Shown: positions 8,074-15,444, counted from the first letter of the stretch. The stretch is 64,000 bases of DNA from Bacteroides fluxus YIT 12057 (GCF_000195635.1 NZ_GL882619.1:38015-102014); one strand, 5' to 3'. Translations and numbers: made by a program. Notes: generated from the sequence alone by a model not told the origin.

Positions 8074-8192
8074 TCGCTTCACTTCATTCTGTGGGTCTAT
8101 ATATTAAGGATAAAGCGAAGTGATGCAAGGAATGGATAAACCGCTTCACTTTATTGCCGTATTCTATATATACGACAATTTAGTGAAGTGGT
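8074..8192. repeat. four origin-like repeats in alternating orientation
   Basis: A motif close to YCRCTTCRCTTTAT occurs at 8074-8087 (+), 8110-8123 (-), 8140-8153 (+) and 8179-8192 (-), giving two consecutive inverted pairs. TCTATATA-type AT-rich blocks sit beside them (about 8095, 8163 and 8192). The stretch lies exactly between the RepA-like helicase gene and the primase gene. Iteron-like repeats plus an AT-rich tract suggest a replication origin or control region. Confidence 0.6.
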
Positions 8193-8271
8193 TATATAGA
8201 CCGTACTTCTTAAAATGGTACGGGCGAAAAGAAAAATAAATCAATTCACCAACTACTCAAACAATTATCTT

Positions 8272-9228
8272 ATGGATATACAGACAGCCAAGCAAATCAG
8301 GATAGCAGATTATCTGCACAGTTTGGGATATTCTCCCGTCAAACAACAGGGTATCAACCTATGGTATAAATCACCGTTAAGGGAAGAAACTGAAGCCTCG
8401 TTCAAGGTAAATATCGAGCGTAACCAATGGTATGATTTTGCACTCGGCAAAGGCGGCGGCACCATCGAACTGGCGTCACACTTATATGCTACCGACCATA
8501 TACCTTATATATTGGAACGCATAGCGGAACAGACACCACATATCCGTCCTGATTCTTTCTCTTTTGGCAAGCAGTCATCTTCCGAGCCACGTTTTCAACA
8601 ACTGGAGATTGTACCGCTTTCTTCGCCTGCCCTACTCTCATATTTGCAGGAAAGGGGAATAAACACGGAACTGGCGAAAAGAGAATGCCGCGAAGCTCAT
8701 TTCACCAACAACGGCAAACGGTATTTCGCCATTGCCTTTCCAAACATATCGGGCGGCTATGAGATTCGCAACCGTTATTTCAAGGGCTGTATTGCCCCTA
8801 AGGAAATCTCCCACATCAGACAGGCGGGAAAAGCGAGGGAAACGTGTTATGTGTTCGAGGGATTTATGGACTATCTTTCATTTCTTACTTTGAGATTGGA
8901 AAATTGCCCGAAATTTCCCGAACTGGACAGACAAGATTATATGGTATTGAACTCTGTATCGAATGTGAGCAAGGCTCTCTATCCGTTGGGTAGCTACGAG
9001 CGCATACATTGTTTCTTTGACAATGACCGTGCAGGGATGGAAGCACTCCGGCAAATTCGTATGGAATACGGCAGGGATTTATACATCCGTGACGCTTCGC
9101 AAACCTACAGCGGATGCAAGGACTTGAACGAATACTTACAGAAACAGGCTGAAAGAAACAGGCAAGTCCAGTCCGTAAGAGAGACGCACACCCAGCCACC
9201 GAAAAAGAAGAACGGTTTTCGGTTATAG
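8272..9228 (+). CDS. Toprim-domain DNA primase
   Basis: A 318-residue primase: an N-terminal CHC2-like zinc-binding region without the classical cysteines but with WYKSPLREETEASFKV and WYDFALGKGGG, and a C-terminal Toprim domain with the catalytic Glu in YVFEGFMDY and the metal-binding DND in CFFDNDRAG. I prefer ATG 8272 (MDIQTAKQ) because related primases start there; ATG 8215 would add 19 unrelated residues. It would prime replication of the transferred or excised strand. It lies between the candidate origin and the hairpin array. Confidence 0.82.
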   Translation: MDIQTAKQIRIADYLHSLGYSPVKQQGINLWYKSPLREETEASFKVNIERNQWYDFALGKGGGTIELASHLYATDHIPYILERIAEQTPHIRPDSFSFGKQSSSEPRFQQLEIVPLSSPALLSYLQERGINTELAKRECREAHFTNNGKRYFAIAFPNISGGYEIRNRYFKGCIAPKEISHIRQAGKARETCYVFEGFMDYLSFLTLRLENCPKFPELDRQDYMVLNSVSNVSKALYPLGSYERIHCFFDNDRAGMEALRQIRMEYGRDLYIRDASQTYSGCKDLNEYLQKQAERNRQVQSVRETHTQPPKKKNGFRL

Positions 9229-9385
9229 CCCACTATAACTACACGCTCCGCTTTCGTAGTTGTGGGCTCTCCCGAGGGGATTAGGGCTTTGCCCTAATAA
9301 CCCACTCAGGGCGTTCACCCCTGAGAACCCCGAGCAAAGAGTGACCCTCTCTTTGCAATCACCGCTTATGGGTTGCACCCCTAAG
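9228..9385. other. hairpin array, candidate oriT
   Basis: Five inverted repeats follow one another between the primase and the relaxase: 9228-9267 (one 3-nt bulge), 9280-9298 (perfect, 8-bp arms ATTAGGGC/GCCCTAAT), 9305-9325 (CTCAGGG/CCCTGAG), 9334-9356 (GCAAAGAG/CTCTTTGC) and 9365-9385 (one bulge). AGAACCCC recurs at about 9324 and 9384. MobV relaxases nick at hairpin-containing oriT sites just upstream of their own gene, which fits this location. Confidence 0.6.
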
Positions 9386-9434
9386 AACCCCACTGCGGAA
9401 GCGAACAAAGTAATCTAATGTAAACAAAAAAACT

Positions 9435-10838
9435 ATGGCAACAAAATCAAGCATACATATCAAGCCTTGCAACATCGCATCGAGCGAGGCACACAACCGA
9501 AGGACTGCCGAGTACATACGCAACATCGGAGAGTCCAGAATCTATGTCGTTTCCAAACTTTCCACCAATAACGAGCAGTGGGTAAATCCTGACTTCGGCA
9601 CTACCGAATTGCGGACACATTACGACAACATCAAACGGATGGTCAAGGAAAAGACCGGACGTGCCATGCAGGAGAAAGAACGTGAACGCAAAGGCAAGAA
9701 CGGAAAAATCATCAAGGTGGCAGGGTGTTCACCTATCCGTGAGGGGGTGTTGCTCATCAGAGCGGACACCACATTGGCAGATGTGCATAAATTTGGCGAG
9801 GAGTGCAAACAACGCTGGGGTATTACTCCGCTGCAAATCTTCCTGCACAAAGATGAAGGACATTGGCTGAGCGGACAACCCGAAGCTGAAGACAGAGAGA
9901 GTTTCCAAATTGATGGAAAGTGGTTCAAGCCGAATTATCACGCTCATATCGTTTTCGATTGGATGAACCACGATACAGGAAAAAGCTGTAAACTCAATGA
10001 CGAGGATATGACCGAAATGCAAAGTTTGGCTTCTGACATTCTCCTGATGGAACGAGGACAATCTAAAACCGAAACAGGCAAGGAACATCTGGAACGTAAC
10101 GATTTCATCATAAAGAAACAGAAAGCCGAACTGCAACGTATAGAGGAAACCCAAAGGCACAAGAAGCAGCAGGTAACTCTTGCTGAGCAAGAACTCAAAC
10201 AGGTAAAATCGGAAATACGCACCGACAAACTCAAAAGCGCAGCTACCGATGCAGCCACAGCCATAGCAAGCGGTGTCGGTTCTCTTTTCGGAAGCGGAAA
10301 ATTGAAAGATTTGGAACAAACTAATGAGAATTTACGTCATGAAATTGCCAAGCGTGACAAGGGTATTGATGAATTAAAAGCCAAGATGCAACAAATGCAG
10401 GAACAGCACGGCAAGCAGATTCGTAACCTACAAGGAATACATAATCAAGAGCTTGAAATCAAAGACAAGGAAATATCACGATTGAACACCATTCTTGAAA
10501 AAGCGTTCAACTGGTTCCCTTTACTCAAAGAGATGTTGAGAATGGAAAAATTCTGCTATGCCATCGGATTTACCAAAGATATGGTAAACAATCTTTTGAC
10601 AAAAAAAGAAGCAATCAGATGCAATGGGAAAATCTATTCCGAAGAGCATAGACGAAAGTTTGACATAAAGAACGATATTTTCAAGATTGAGAAAAGTTCG
10701 GTTGATAATAATAAATTGGTGCTTACAATAAACAGGCAACCGATAGGCGAATGGTTCAAAGAGCAATGGGAGAAACTCCGGCAAGGTTTACGACAATCAG
10801 CGGAAGAGCCAAGAAAAAGTAGAGGATTCAAGCTATAA
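9435..10838 (+). CDS. mobV: MobV-family relaxase
   Basis: A 467-residue Pre/Mob (MobV) relaxase. The N-terminal nuclease domain carries the family motifs SSEAHNRR (about 16-23), HKDEGHW (His near 138) and NYHAHIVFDW (His-X-His near 168-170), the metal-binding histidine triad. Residues about 215-370 are a long coiled coil. In transfer it nicks oriT, stays bound to the strand end and escorts it through a helper conjugation system. It follows the hairpin array by 50 bp, as expected for a relaxase and its oriT. Confidence 0.9.
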   Translation: MATKSSIHIKPCNIASSEAHNRRTAEYIRNIGESRIYVVSKLSTNNEQWVNPDFGTTELRTHYDNIKRMVKEKTGRAMQEKERERKGKNGKIIKVAGCSPIREGVLLIRADTTLADVHKFGEECKQRWGITPLQIFLHKDEGHWLSGQPEAEDRESFQIDGKWFKPNYHAHIVFDWMNHDTGKSCKLNDEDMTEMQSLASDILLMERGQSKTETGKEHLERNDFIIKKQKAELQRIEETQRHKKQQVTLAEQELKQVKSEIRTDKLKSAATDAATAIASGVGSLFGSGKLKDLEQTNENLRHEIAKRDKGIDELKAKMQQMQEQHGKQIRNLQGIHNQELEIKDKEISRLNTILEKAFNWFPLLKEMLRMEKFCYAIGFTKDMVNNLLTKKEAIRCNGKIYSEEHRRKFDIKNDIFKIEKSSVDNNKLVLTINRQPIGEWFKEQWEKLRQGLRQSAEEPRKSRGFKL

Positions 10839-10872
10839 TTCCACTCTATATAATGCAAAACATCAATAAAAT

Positions 10873-10884
10873 AACTAATTTTGC
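10873..10884 (+). promoter_or_regulatory. possible promoter of the cargo operon
   Basis: The stretch AACTAATTTTGC around 10873-10884 contains TAATTTTG (10877-10884), a TAnnTTTG -7 box. A transcript from here would include the whole structured leader at 10944-11090 and then the cargo genes. A convincing -33 TTTG is not visible. Confidence 0.4.
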
Positions 10885-10943
10885 ATTCGGATAGGGGCAA
10901 CTCTTTCCAAGACATAAGAAAAAGAAGCGTTATGCTCATCTTG

Positions 10944-11090
10944 TAACTTGAAAACCTGAGAGCCTTTCAAATTTGATGCAAGAGATAGCATAGTGGTTCT
11001 CACGCATATAGCGTGGGCTGCTATCGTTGTATCTGCATCATAGGCTTTCTCAGGGCCGTCAAGTTAGATTGACATAGGTAGTCCACGCTT
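10944..11090 (+). ncRNA. nested hairpin leader RNA with alternative pairing
   Basis: The sequence folds into stacked helices: TAACTTGA/TCAAGTTA (10944-10951 with 11059-11066), CCTGAGA/TCTCAGG (10955-10961 with 11048-11054), GCCT/AGGC (10962-10965 with 11042-11045), TGATGCA/TGCATCA (10974-10980 with 11034-11040), GATAGCA/TGCTATC (10984-10990 with 11019-11025) and CTCACGC/GCGTGGG (10999-11005 with 11011-11017). In addition, 11010-11021 can pair over 12 bp (two G-U) with 11078-11089, just before TTTTG. The pairings exclude each other, as in attenuators or riboswitches. I do not recognise the class. Confidence 0.6.
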
Positions 11091-11141
11091 TTGTATTTAA
11101 TAACCTACCCTGTTGGACTGATGGGCGAAAAGGAAAACGAT

Positions 11142-11705
11142 ATGGAACAAAAATTCTGTCAAAGCTGCGGAATGCCGCTAACAAACGAAATCCTCGGTAC
11201 GAATACCGATGGCACACTCAATGAAGATTATTGCATCTACTGCTACAAAGATGGCAAGTTTGCGCAGGATATGACTATGGAGCAGATGATTGACCACTGC
11301 GCCCAATTCACTGATGAGATAAACAAACAGTCAGGACAGAACTTGACACAGGAACAGGCTAAAGACATGATGCGTCAATTCTTCCCTCACCTTAAACGCT
11401 GGAAAAATAGACTCGTTATGTTTATTGCAATTCTCACATACAAAAAGCCGTTGAGCGAGGTTGATAACTATCTGAGTGCGCACCGTGAATATCTCGCCAA
11501 ACATTATGCCATCGGAGATTTCATAACATCTGGGCCACAGATCCCTCGCATTGGTGGCGTGATAATGATAAAAGCCAACAACCGTGAAGCGGTTGATGCT
11601 ATTATTTCCGAAGATCCGTTCCACATCAACGACATTGCCAACTATCAGATTGTGGAATTTACCCCGACAATGTTTTGCAATGAAGAGTTGAAAACAATTC
11701 TATAA
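11142..11705 (+). CDS. zinc-ribbon plus YCII-like domain protein
   Basis: A 187-residue protein (start at ATG 11142, MEQKFCQSCG, after AAGGAAAA; an upstream TTG reading would overlap the RNA leader). The N-terminus has a putative zinc ribbon with CQSCGMPL and CIYCYKDG (about residues 6-9 and 29-32); the C-terminal 95 residues (RLVMFIAILTYKKPLSEVDNY) resemble a YCII-related ferredoxin-like fold. Enzymatic role unknown. First gene of the cargo operon; its stop overlaps the next start by one base. Confidence 0.65.
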   Translation: MEQKFCQSCGMPLTNEILGTNTDGTLNEDYCIYCYKDGKFAQDMTMEQMIDHCAQFTDEINKQSGQNLTQEQAKDMMRQFFPHLKRWKNRLVMFIAILTYKKPLSEVDNYLSAHREYLAKHYAIGDFITSGPQIPRIGGVIMIKANNREAVDAIISEDPFHINDIANYQIVEFTPTMFCNEELKTIL

Positions 11706-12220
11706 TGATGCGCCTTAGTCTTAGACCATATCAGCCCACAGATGCCAATGTAATTACTACTTGGCTAAAAAACGAATATCTTATGCGCCAATGGTGCGCT
11801 GACAGATATGAGTGTTACCCGGTCACACCAGAAGATATGAATATCTATCACGAGCGGTATATTGACGGACAAAGTCAACGCGCCCTGACAATGTTGAATG
11901 GCAATAACATTGTGGGATATATCACCCTGCGCACTCCGGCAGATGATTCATCGGAACAACGCTTGGGATTCGTCATTGTCGATGATTCAAAACGTGGTCA
12001 AGGTTTTGGTAAAACTCTTGTTTCAATGGCAGTCAAATATGCTTTTGAGACGCTTGGTGCTACGAAAGTATCACTCGGTGTCTTTGAAAATAATCCGTCA
12101 GCCATCCATTGCTATAAGTCTGCCGGATTCAGGCGCGTGATTGTTCCAACAACAGAAAGCTATTCTTGCTTGGGCGAAACTTGGAATTGCATTGAAATGG
12201 AACAATACAAAGGACTATGA
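11705..12220 (+). CDS. GNAT-family N-acetyltransferase
   Basis: A 171-residue acetyltransferase. The acetyl-CoA motif A is seen in GFVIVDDSKRGQGFGKTLV (about 96-114), and the C-terminal ENNPSAIHCYKSAGF motif (about 135-149) is typical of RimI/RimJ-like GNAT proteins. The acceptor substrate cannot be told; it could be a small toxic molecule or a protein amine. It overlaps the previous stop by one base and the next gene by 4 bases, so translation is probably coupled. Confidence 0.82.
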   Translation: MMRLSLRPYQPTDANVITTWLKNEYLMRQWCADRYECYPVTPEDMNIYHERYIDGQSQRALTMLNGNNIVGYITLRTPADDSSEQRLGFVIVDDSKRGQGFGKTLVSMAVKYAFETLGATKVSLGVFENNPSAIHCYKSAGFRRVIVPTTESYSCLGETWNCIEMEQYKGL

Positions 12221-12783
12221 AAGTAATTGGAATTAACGGCAGCTCACGGAAAGATGGTAATACAGCTATCATAATCCGCACGATATTTGAGGAACTGAAT
12301 AAGAGAGGTATTGAAACCGAGTTTATCCAATTGGCCGATGTCGATATAGAGCCATGCCGTGCTTGTTTTGCCTGTAAAGGTAAAGGTAATTGTGTATTCC
12401 GCAAAGACGGTTTTGCCGAGGTATTTAGCAAAATAGTTGGAGCTGACGGGATAATTCTCGGTTCGCCGGTTTATTCAGCAGATGTTTCCTCTCGAATGAA
12501 AGCATTGTTGGACAGAGGTGGCGTTGTCGCTGCTGTCAATCCGGGAATATTGAAACACAAACTGGGCGTGGCAGTTGCCGCCGTTCGTCGTGCCGGAGGT
12601 ATGACGGCGGTCGATACAATGAATCATTTTTTCTTAAACAAGGAGATGATAGTTGCTGGTTCCACATACTGGAACATGGTTTATGGGCGAGAAATTGGCG
12701 ATGTTCTTAAAGATAATGAAGGAATTGCCAATATGCGCAATCTCGGTCAGAACATGGCTTCAATCCTGTTCAAATTAAATTAA
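12217..12783 (+). CDS. flavodoxin-like NAD(P)H-dependent FMN oxidoreductase
   Basis: A 188-residue flavoprotein of the NADPH-dependent FMN reductase / iron-sulfur flavoprotein fold. The FMN-binding GINGSSRKDGNT (4-15) opens the protein, CRACFACKGKGNC (about 48-60) contains four cysteines as in Isf-like members, and GSPVYSADVSSRMKALLDR (about 79-97) is the second flavin loop. It may reduce quinones or nitro compounds or transfer electrons. ATG overlaps the stop of the GNAT gene by 4 bases. Confidence 0.8.
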   Translation: MKVIGINGSSRKDGNTAIIIRTIFEELNKRGIETEFIQLADVDIEPCRACFACKGKGNCVFRKDGFAEVFSKIVGADGIILGSPVYSADVSSRMKALLDRGGVVAAVNPGILKHKLGVAVAAVRRAGGMTAVDTMNHFFLNKEMIVAGSTYWNMVYGREIGDVLKDNEGIANMRNLGQNMASILFKLN

Positions 12784-12811
12784 TGGTAACGAATCCGATA
12801 GCAAGTAACCC

Positions 12812-13669
12812 ATGATTGAAATAAAAAACCTCGAAGGCATTTCATTCGAGCAAATATATACGGCTTTCAAGTCAGCTTTCTCGGATTACGAAATCAGCGT
12901 GGATAAGACAGAATTGAAGTCAATGCTGAAACGGCGAGGCTTCAATCCGGCTTTATCATTCGGTGCATTCTATGATGACAATATCGTGGCGTTCACGTTT
13001 AATGGTATTGGTAAATACTATAATGGCAAACTTACTGCATACGATACGGGAACAGGTACAAGAAAAGAGTTCAGAGGGCAAGGACTTGCCAAAAGAATAT
13101 TTACGCACTCTATGCCATTCCTGAAAAATGCCGGTATAGAGAATTATTTGCTTGAGGTGCTTCAACATAATAAAAGAGCGTTAAAAATATATGAAAGTCT
13201 CGGTTTCGAGATTTTACGAGAATTTAATTTCTTCACTCAAAAGAAGCAACTGGTTGTTAACCATCTATCTGACAAACCTGCCAAATGCTCCATCGTCGCG
13301 CTGAAGTCTGAAGATATTTTGTCAGCCCAATCATTCCATGATTTTACCCCATCCTGGCAGAATGACATTGAATCTATTAAGAGAGCAGGTGATGATTTGG
13401 TGACGTTGGGAGCTATGGTTGATTCTGTTTTGTCAGGATACTGTGTTTTCTCTCCAAAGTCCGGTGACATTACCCAGATAGCTGTTGATCCGACTTTCCG
13501 CAGAAAAGGCGTCGCATCTTCCTTGCTAAAACAAATGATTGAGATGACTGAATCTGAAATAGTAAAAGTAATCAATGTCGAATCTCCAACTCCTTCTTTG
13601 GACGCATTTCTCGCGTCCAAAGGTGTTTGCCTCGCCGGTAAACAATTTGAGATGGTTTTGACATTATAA
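12812..13669 (+). CDS. two-domain GNAT acetyltransferase
   Basis: A 285-residue protein with two GNAT domains. The first has GTRKEFRGQGLAKRIF (about 84-99) and NKRALKIYESLGFE (about 120-133); the second, weaker, has IAVDPTFRRKGVASSLLKQM (about 223-242). Eis-like and other tandem GNAT enzymes have this plan, with one domain often catalytically dead. Acceptor unknown. It follows the flavoprotein by 28 bp in the same operon. Confidence 0.8.
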   Translation: MIEIKNLEGISFEQIYTAFKSAFSDYEISVDKTELKSMLKRRGFNPALSFGAFYDDNIVAFTFNGIGKYYNGKLTAYDTGTGTRKEFRGQGLAKRIFTHSMPFLKNAGIENYLLEVLQHNKRALKIYESLGFEILREFNFFTQKKQLVVNHLSDKPAKCSIVALKSEDILSAQSFHDFTPSWQNDIESIKRAGDDLVTLGAMVDSVLSGYCVFSPKSGDITQIAVDPTFRRKGVASSLLKQMIEMTESEIVKVINVESPTPSLDAFLASKGVCLAGKQFEMVLTL

Positions 13670-13683
13670 AAATGTAACATCAA

Positions 13684-14037
13684 ATGACACCGAAAGAAGT
13701 ACTGGAGAAATGGATTGATTGTTTCAACGCGTCCGACGTGGAGGGAATCGCCGCGCTATATGCGGACGATGCCGTAAACCATCAGGTGGCGAACGCTCCC
13801 GTGGCTGGAAAAGAAGCCATACGCCGGATGTTTGCCGGGGAGTTCGCAACGGCTAAAATGGTTTGTATTGTTGAAAATATTTTTGAAGATGGAGAATGGG
13901 CTATATTGGAATGGAAAGACCCATTGGGGTTGCGTGGTTGCGGCTTCTTCCATATCAAAAACAATCTTATTGTATATCAGAGGGGCTACTGGGACAAACT
14001 TAGTTTCTTGAAGCAACACAATCTTCCAATCGAATAG
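13684..14037 (+). CDS. NTF2-like / SnoaL-type protein
   Basis: A 117-residue protein with the NTF2-like cone fold pattern: an opening helix PKEVLEKWIDCFNASDVEGIAALYADDAV and a central GKEAIRRMFAGEF. Members bind small hydrophobic ligands or act as isomerases/hydrolases; here no substrate can be named. It lies 14 bp after the double GNAT gene. Confidence 0.75.
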   Translation: MTPKEVLEKWIDCFNASDVEGIAALYADDAVNHQVANAPVAGKEAIRRMFAGEFATAKMVCIVENIFEDGEWAILEWKDPLGLRGCGFFHIKNNLIVYQRGYWDKLSFLKQHNLPIE

Positions 14038-14066
14038 ACGTTTTGTAATGCCAAAACACTTTTACA

Positions 14067-14267
14067 ATGCCATACATATCAGTTGAAAGCGGAGCATTGA
14101 CCGCCGAACAAAAGAAAGAACTTATTGAGCGGCTGACAGCGACAGCCGCCGAAATAATCCATATTCCGGCGCAGTTCTTCACCGTAACCATTAAGGAATT
14201 GCCGGATGAGAACTTTGGTATCGGCGGCAAGTCGATTGACGAAATCAAGCGAAATTATAAATCTTGA
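14067..14267 (+). CDS. 4-oxalocrotonate tautomerase-family protein
   Basis: A 66-residue tautomerase. Pro2, directly after the initiator Met, is the catalytic base of the family, and the rest (PYISVESGALTAEQKKELIERLT) shows the expected beta-alpha-beta pattern. These enzymes work as oligomers on keto-enol or related substrates. It is next to the NTF2-like gene in the cargo operon, which suggests a shared small-molecule pathway, but the substrate is unknown. Confidence 0.8.
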   Translation: MPYISVESGALTAEQKKELIERLTATAAEIIHIPAQFFTVTIKELPDENFGIGGKSIDEIKRNYKS

Positions 14268-14285
14268 TTTGCAAATAGATGGATA

Positions 14286-14432
14286 ATGAAATTCGAAAAT
14301 AAGAACTATATCTATTGGCTATGCGCCACAATTATCGTCATGTTCATGCTACCTTTCGTTGAGGCTCAGCTCGCATCGGAGTGTAGCGGCATGGTGTTGT
14401 GTATGATTTTGTTTCATGACTTCATAAGGTAA
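14286..14432 (+). CDS. small membrane protein, 48 aa
   Basis: A short frame from ATG 14286 encodes 48 residues starting MKFENKNYIYWLCATI. One hydrophobic helix (about residues 8-26) is followed by EAQLASECSG and a second hydrophobic stretch near the C-terminus. It lies 18 bp after the tautomerase gene in the same direction and would be the last cargo gene. It is too short to assign; it could be a real membrane peptide or the remnant of a longer protein. Confidence 0.4.
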   Translation: MKFENKNYIYWLCATIIVMFMLPFVEAQLASECSGMVLCMILFHDFIR

Positions 14433-14495
14433 TTGTAAATGGAAAGAATCACTGATCAATGCATAGTCGCTCGGCAGTTTTCTTAAATAATACAA

Positions 14496-14537
14496 AAACA
14501 CCCAATTTTACATTATTGGGTGTAAAATTGGGTGTTT
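14496..14537. terminator. 17-bp-arm hairpin at the right end of the element
   Basis: AAACACCCAATTTTACA (14496-14512) is perfectly inverted at 14521-14537 with an 8-base loop. On the minus strand the stem is followed by TTTTTGTATT, so it can end the tRNA-Ser(GGA) transcript. It also contains two direct TTGGGTGT sites (14516-14523, 14528-14535), the same arrangement as near the integrase, so it may double as an integrase arm region. Confidence 0.7.
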
Positions 14538-14567
14538 GTTTTGTAATTTGCTGATTTCCAACATTTA

Positions 14568-14582
14568 TTGCGGAGAGACGGG
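14568..14582. repeat. right attachment-site copy (attR) in tRNA-Ser
   Basis: This is the 15-bp sequence identical to 2587-2601. Twelve of its bases are the 3' end of the tRNA-Ser(GGA) gene, so integration here leaves the tRNA intact. Confidence 0.75.
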
Positions 14583-14658
14583 GATTCGAACCCCGGATAC
14601 CCTTTAGGGGTATACACGCTTTCCAGGCGTGCCTCTTCAACCACTCGAGCATCTCTCC
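14571..14658 (-). tRNA. tRNA-Ser (anticodon GGA)
   Basis: An 88-nt tRNA on the minus strand. The acceptor stem GGAGAGA/TCTCTCC, T-loop GGTTCGAATCC, long class II variable arm (GTATACCCCTAAAGGGTAT) and anticodon loop CTGGAAA give tRNA-Ser(GGA). Only CA of the CCA end is encoded. It is the target of the 12-kb element. Confidence 0.95.
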
Positions 14659-14670
14659 TCTTACGGGTCG

Positions 14671-14702
14671 CAAAAGTAGGTTAAGTTTTCGGAATTACCA
14701 AA
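14671..14702 (-). promoter_or_regulatory. promoter of tRNA-Ser(GGA)
   Basis: On the minus strand a TTTG box (14699-14702), a 20-bp spacer and TACTTTTG (14671-14678) match the Bacteroides promoter consensus, 12 bp before the tRNA. Confidence 0.75.
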
Positions 14703-14738
14703 TGTTTGGAGAAAATAAAATCATTTTCTCCAAACATA
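14703..14738. terminator. 15-bp-arm hairpin after the thioredoxin gene
   Basis: ATGTTTGGAGAAAAT (14703-14717) is perfectly inverted at 14724-14738 with a 6-base loop. It lies between the thioredoxin stop and the tRNA promoter, so it probably ends the thioredoxin transcript, although the T-run after it is short. Confidence 0.6.
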
Positions 14739-14815
14739 ACTTTATCGTGAGCGACCCGAGATTCCTGACAGAAGGCATCAGCAAGGTGGTAGTAGCCTCA
14801 TTGAAAAGTTCACAC

Positions 14816-15139
14816 TCAAGCCTTAAGACCTCTCACCGCTTTCTCCAGTCTCTTTAGAGTAAGTTCTCCGGATTGCCGCCAGAGCTGCTCCCCTTTCCTC
14901 ATCAATACAAATGTGGGGACCGTATCTATAGCATAGAAGTCAGAAAGGGAACTTTCCTGATCCACATCAATCTGTACAACCTCAAGAACCCCTTCCACCG
15001 ATTTCTTGAATTCTTCTACAATAGGCTGCATGCGTTTGCAATGAGGACACCACGTAGCATAAAATTCAGCCATTATCCAATCGGCATTTGTCAATTCCTC
15101 TCTATTCCGTTCTTCACGGGTCTCTTTCTTTTCTTCCAT
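14816..15139 (-). CDS. thioredoxin-fold protein
   Basis: A 107-residue thioredoxin-like protein with the active site WCPHC (about residues 31-35; the textbook form is WCGPC) and the cis-proline in DTVPTFVLM. No signal peptide is seen, so it is probably cytoplasmic. The charged N-terminal 18 residues (MEEKKETREERNREEL) are unusual. It would reduce disulfides of partner proteins, possibly including the thioredoxin-dependent ArsC and BCP of this window. It stands alone between two tRNA-Ser genes. Confidence 0.85.
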   Translation of the reverse strand: MEEKKETREERNREELTNADWIMAEFYATWCPHCKRMQPIVEEFKKSVEGVLEVVQIDVDQESSLSDFYAIDTVPTFVLMRKGEQLWRQSGELTLKRLEKAVRGLKA

Positions 15140-15375
15140 ATGGGTATGCTTTTAAATAAATAACTATACTCTCAACAATACCCGGAGAGAAAATGTTTCA
15201 TCGCAAGACAATCAGTCCAATATTTTTTCCATTATACGTGCCGTTTCCAATCAGTAATTTAACATCAAAATCGTTACTGTTTTATTTCGTCTGATTTTCA
15301 GTAACGATTTAGTAACGCTACTTTGTACAAACGGGGCATTTTCTTGTCTTTCGCTTGCCTGTCGACAAAATAGAA
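15140..15375. other. non-coding stretch upstream of the thioredoxin gene
   Basis: No convincing gene was found here. Two AGTAACG-type copies (around 15299 and 15310) and the related CGTTACTG nearby (about 15272) make a loose repeat cluster in a likely promoter region for the thioredoxin gene. Confidence 0.3.
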
Positions 15376-15409
15376 AAAGTCCCGTAAAACCTTAGTTCTA
15401 CGGGACTTT
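15376..15409 (-). terminator. terminator of tRNA-Ser(TGA)
   Basis: AAAGTCCCGTA (15376-15386) pairs with TACGGGACTTT (15399-15409); on the minus strand the stem is followed by TTCTATTTT. It lies 36 bp beyond the 3' end of the tRNA. Confidence 0.8.
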
Positions 15410-15444
15410 CCTTAGCTTTTCCACCATTTGCCTTTAGTGTTCAG

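Larger units (their letters stand above)
2587..14582. mobile_element. integrative mobilizable element in tRNA-Ser(GGA)
   Basis: A 15-bp direct repeat, TTGCGGAGAGACGGG, marks the ends (2587-2601 and 14568-14582). The right copy covers the last 12 nt of an intact tRNA-Ser gene. Inside are a tyrosine integrase next to the left end, replication-like genes (RepA-like ATPase, primase), a MobV relaxase and cargo genes. This is the layout of mobilizable elements that use a helper conjugative element for transfer. The ars operon lies outside the left repeat, and could belong to another island at the same site. Confidence 0.8.

Noticed and set aside
9223-9408. Small minus-strand gene between primase and relaxase
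   Set aside because: The DNA here is dominated by hairpins expected at an oriT; the open frame has no recognisable pattern.
10944-11066. TPP riboswitch because of CTGAGA in the leader
   Set aside because: The remaining thi-box elements are absent and the downstream genes are not thiamine genes.
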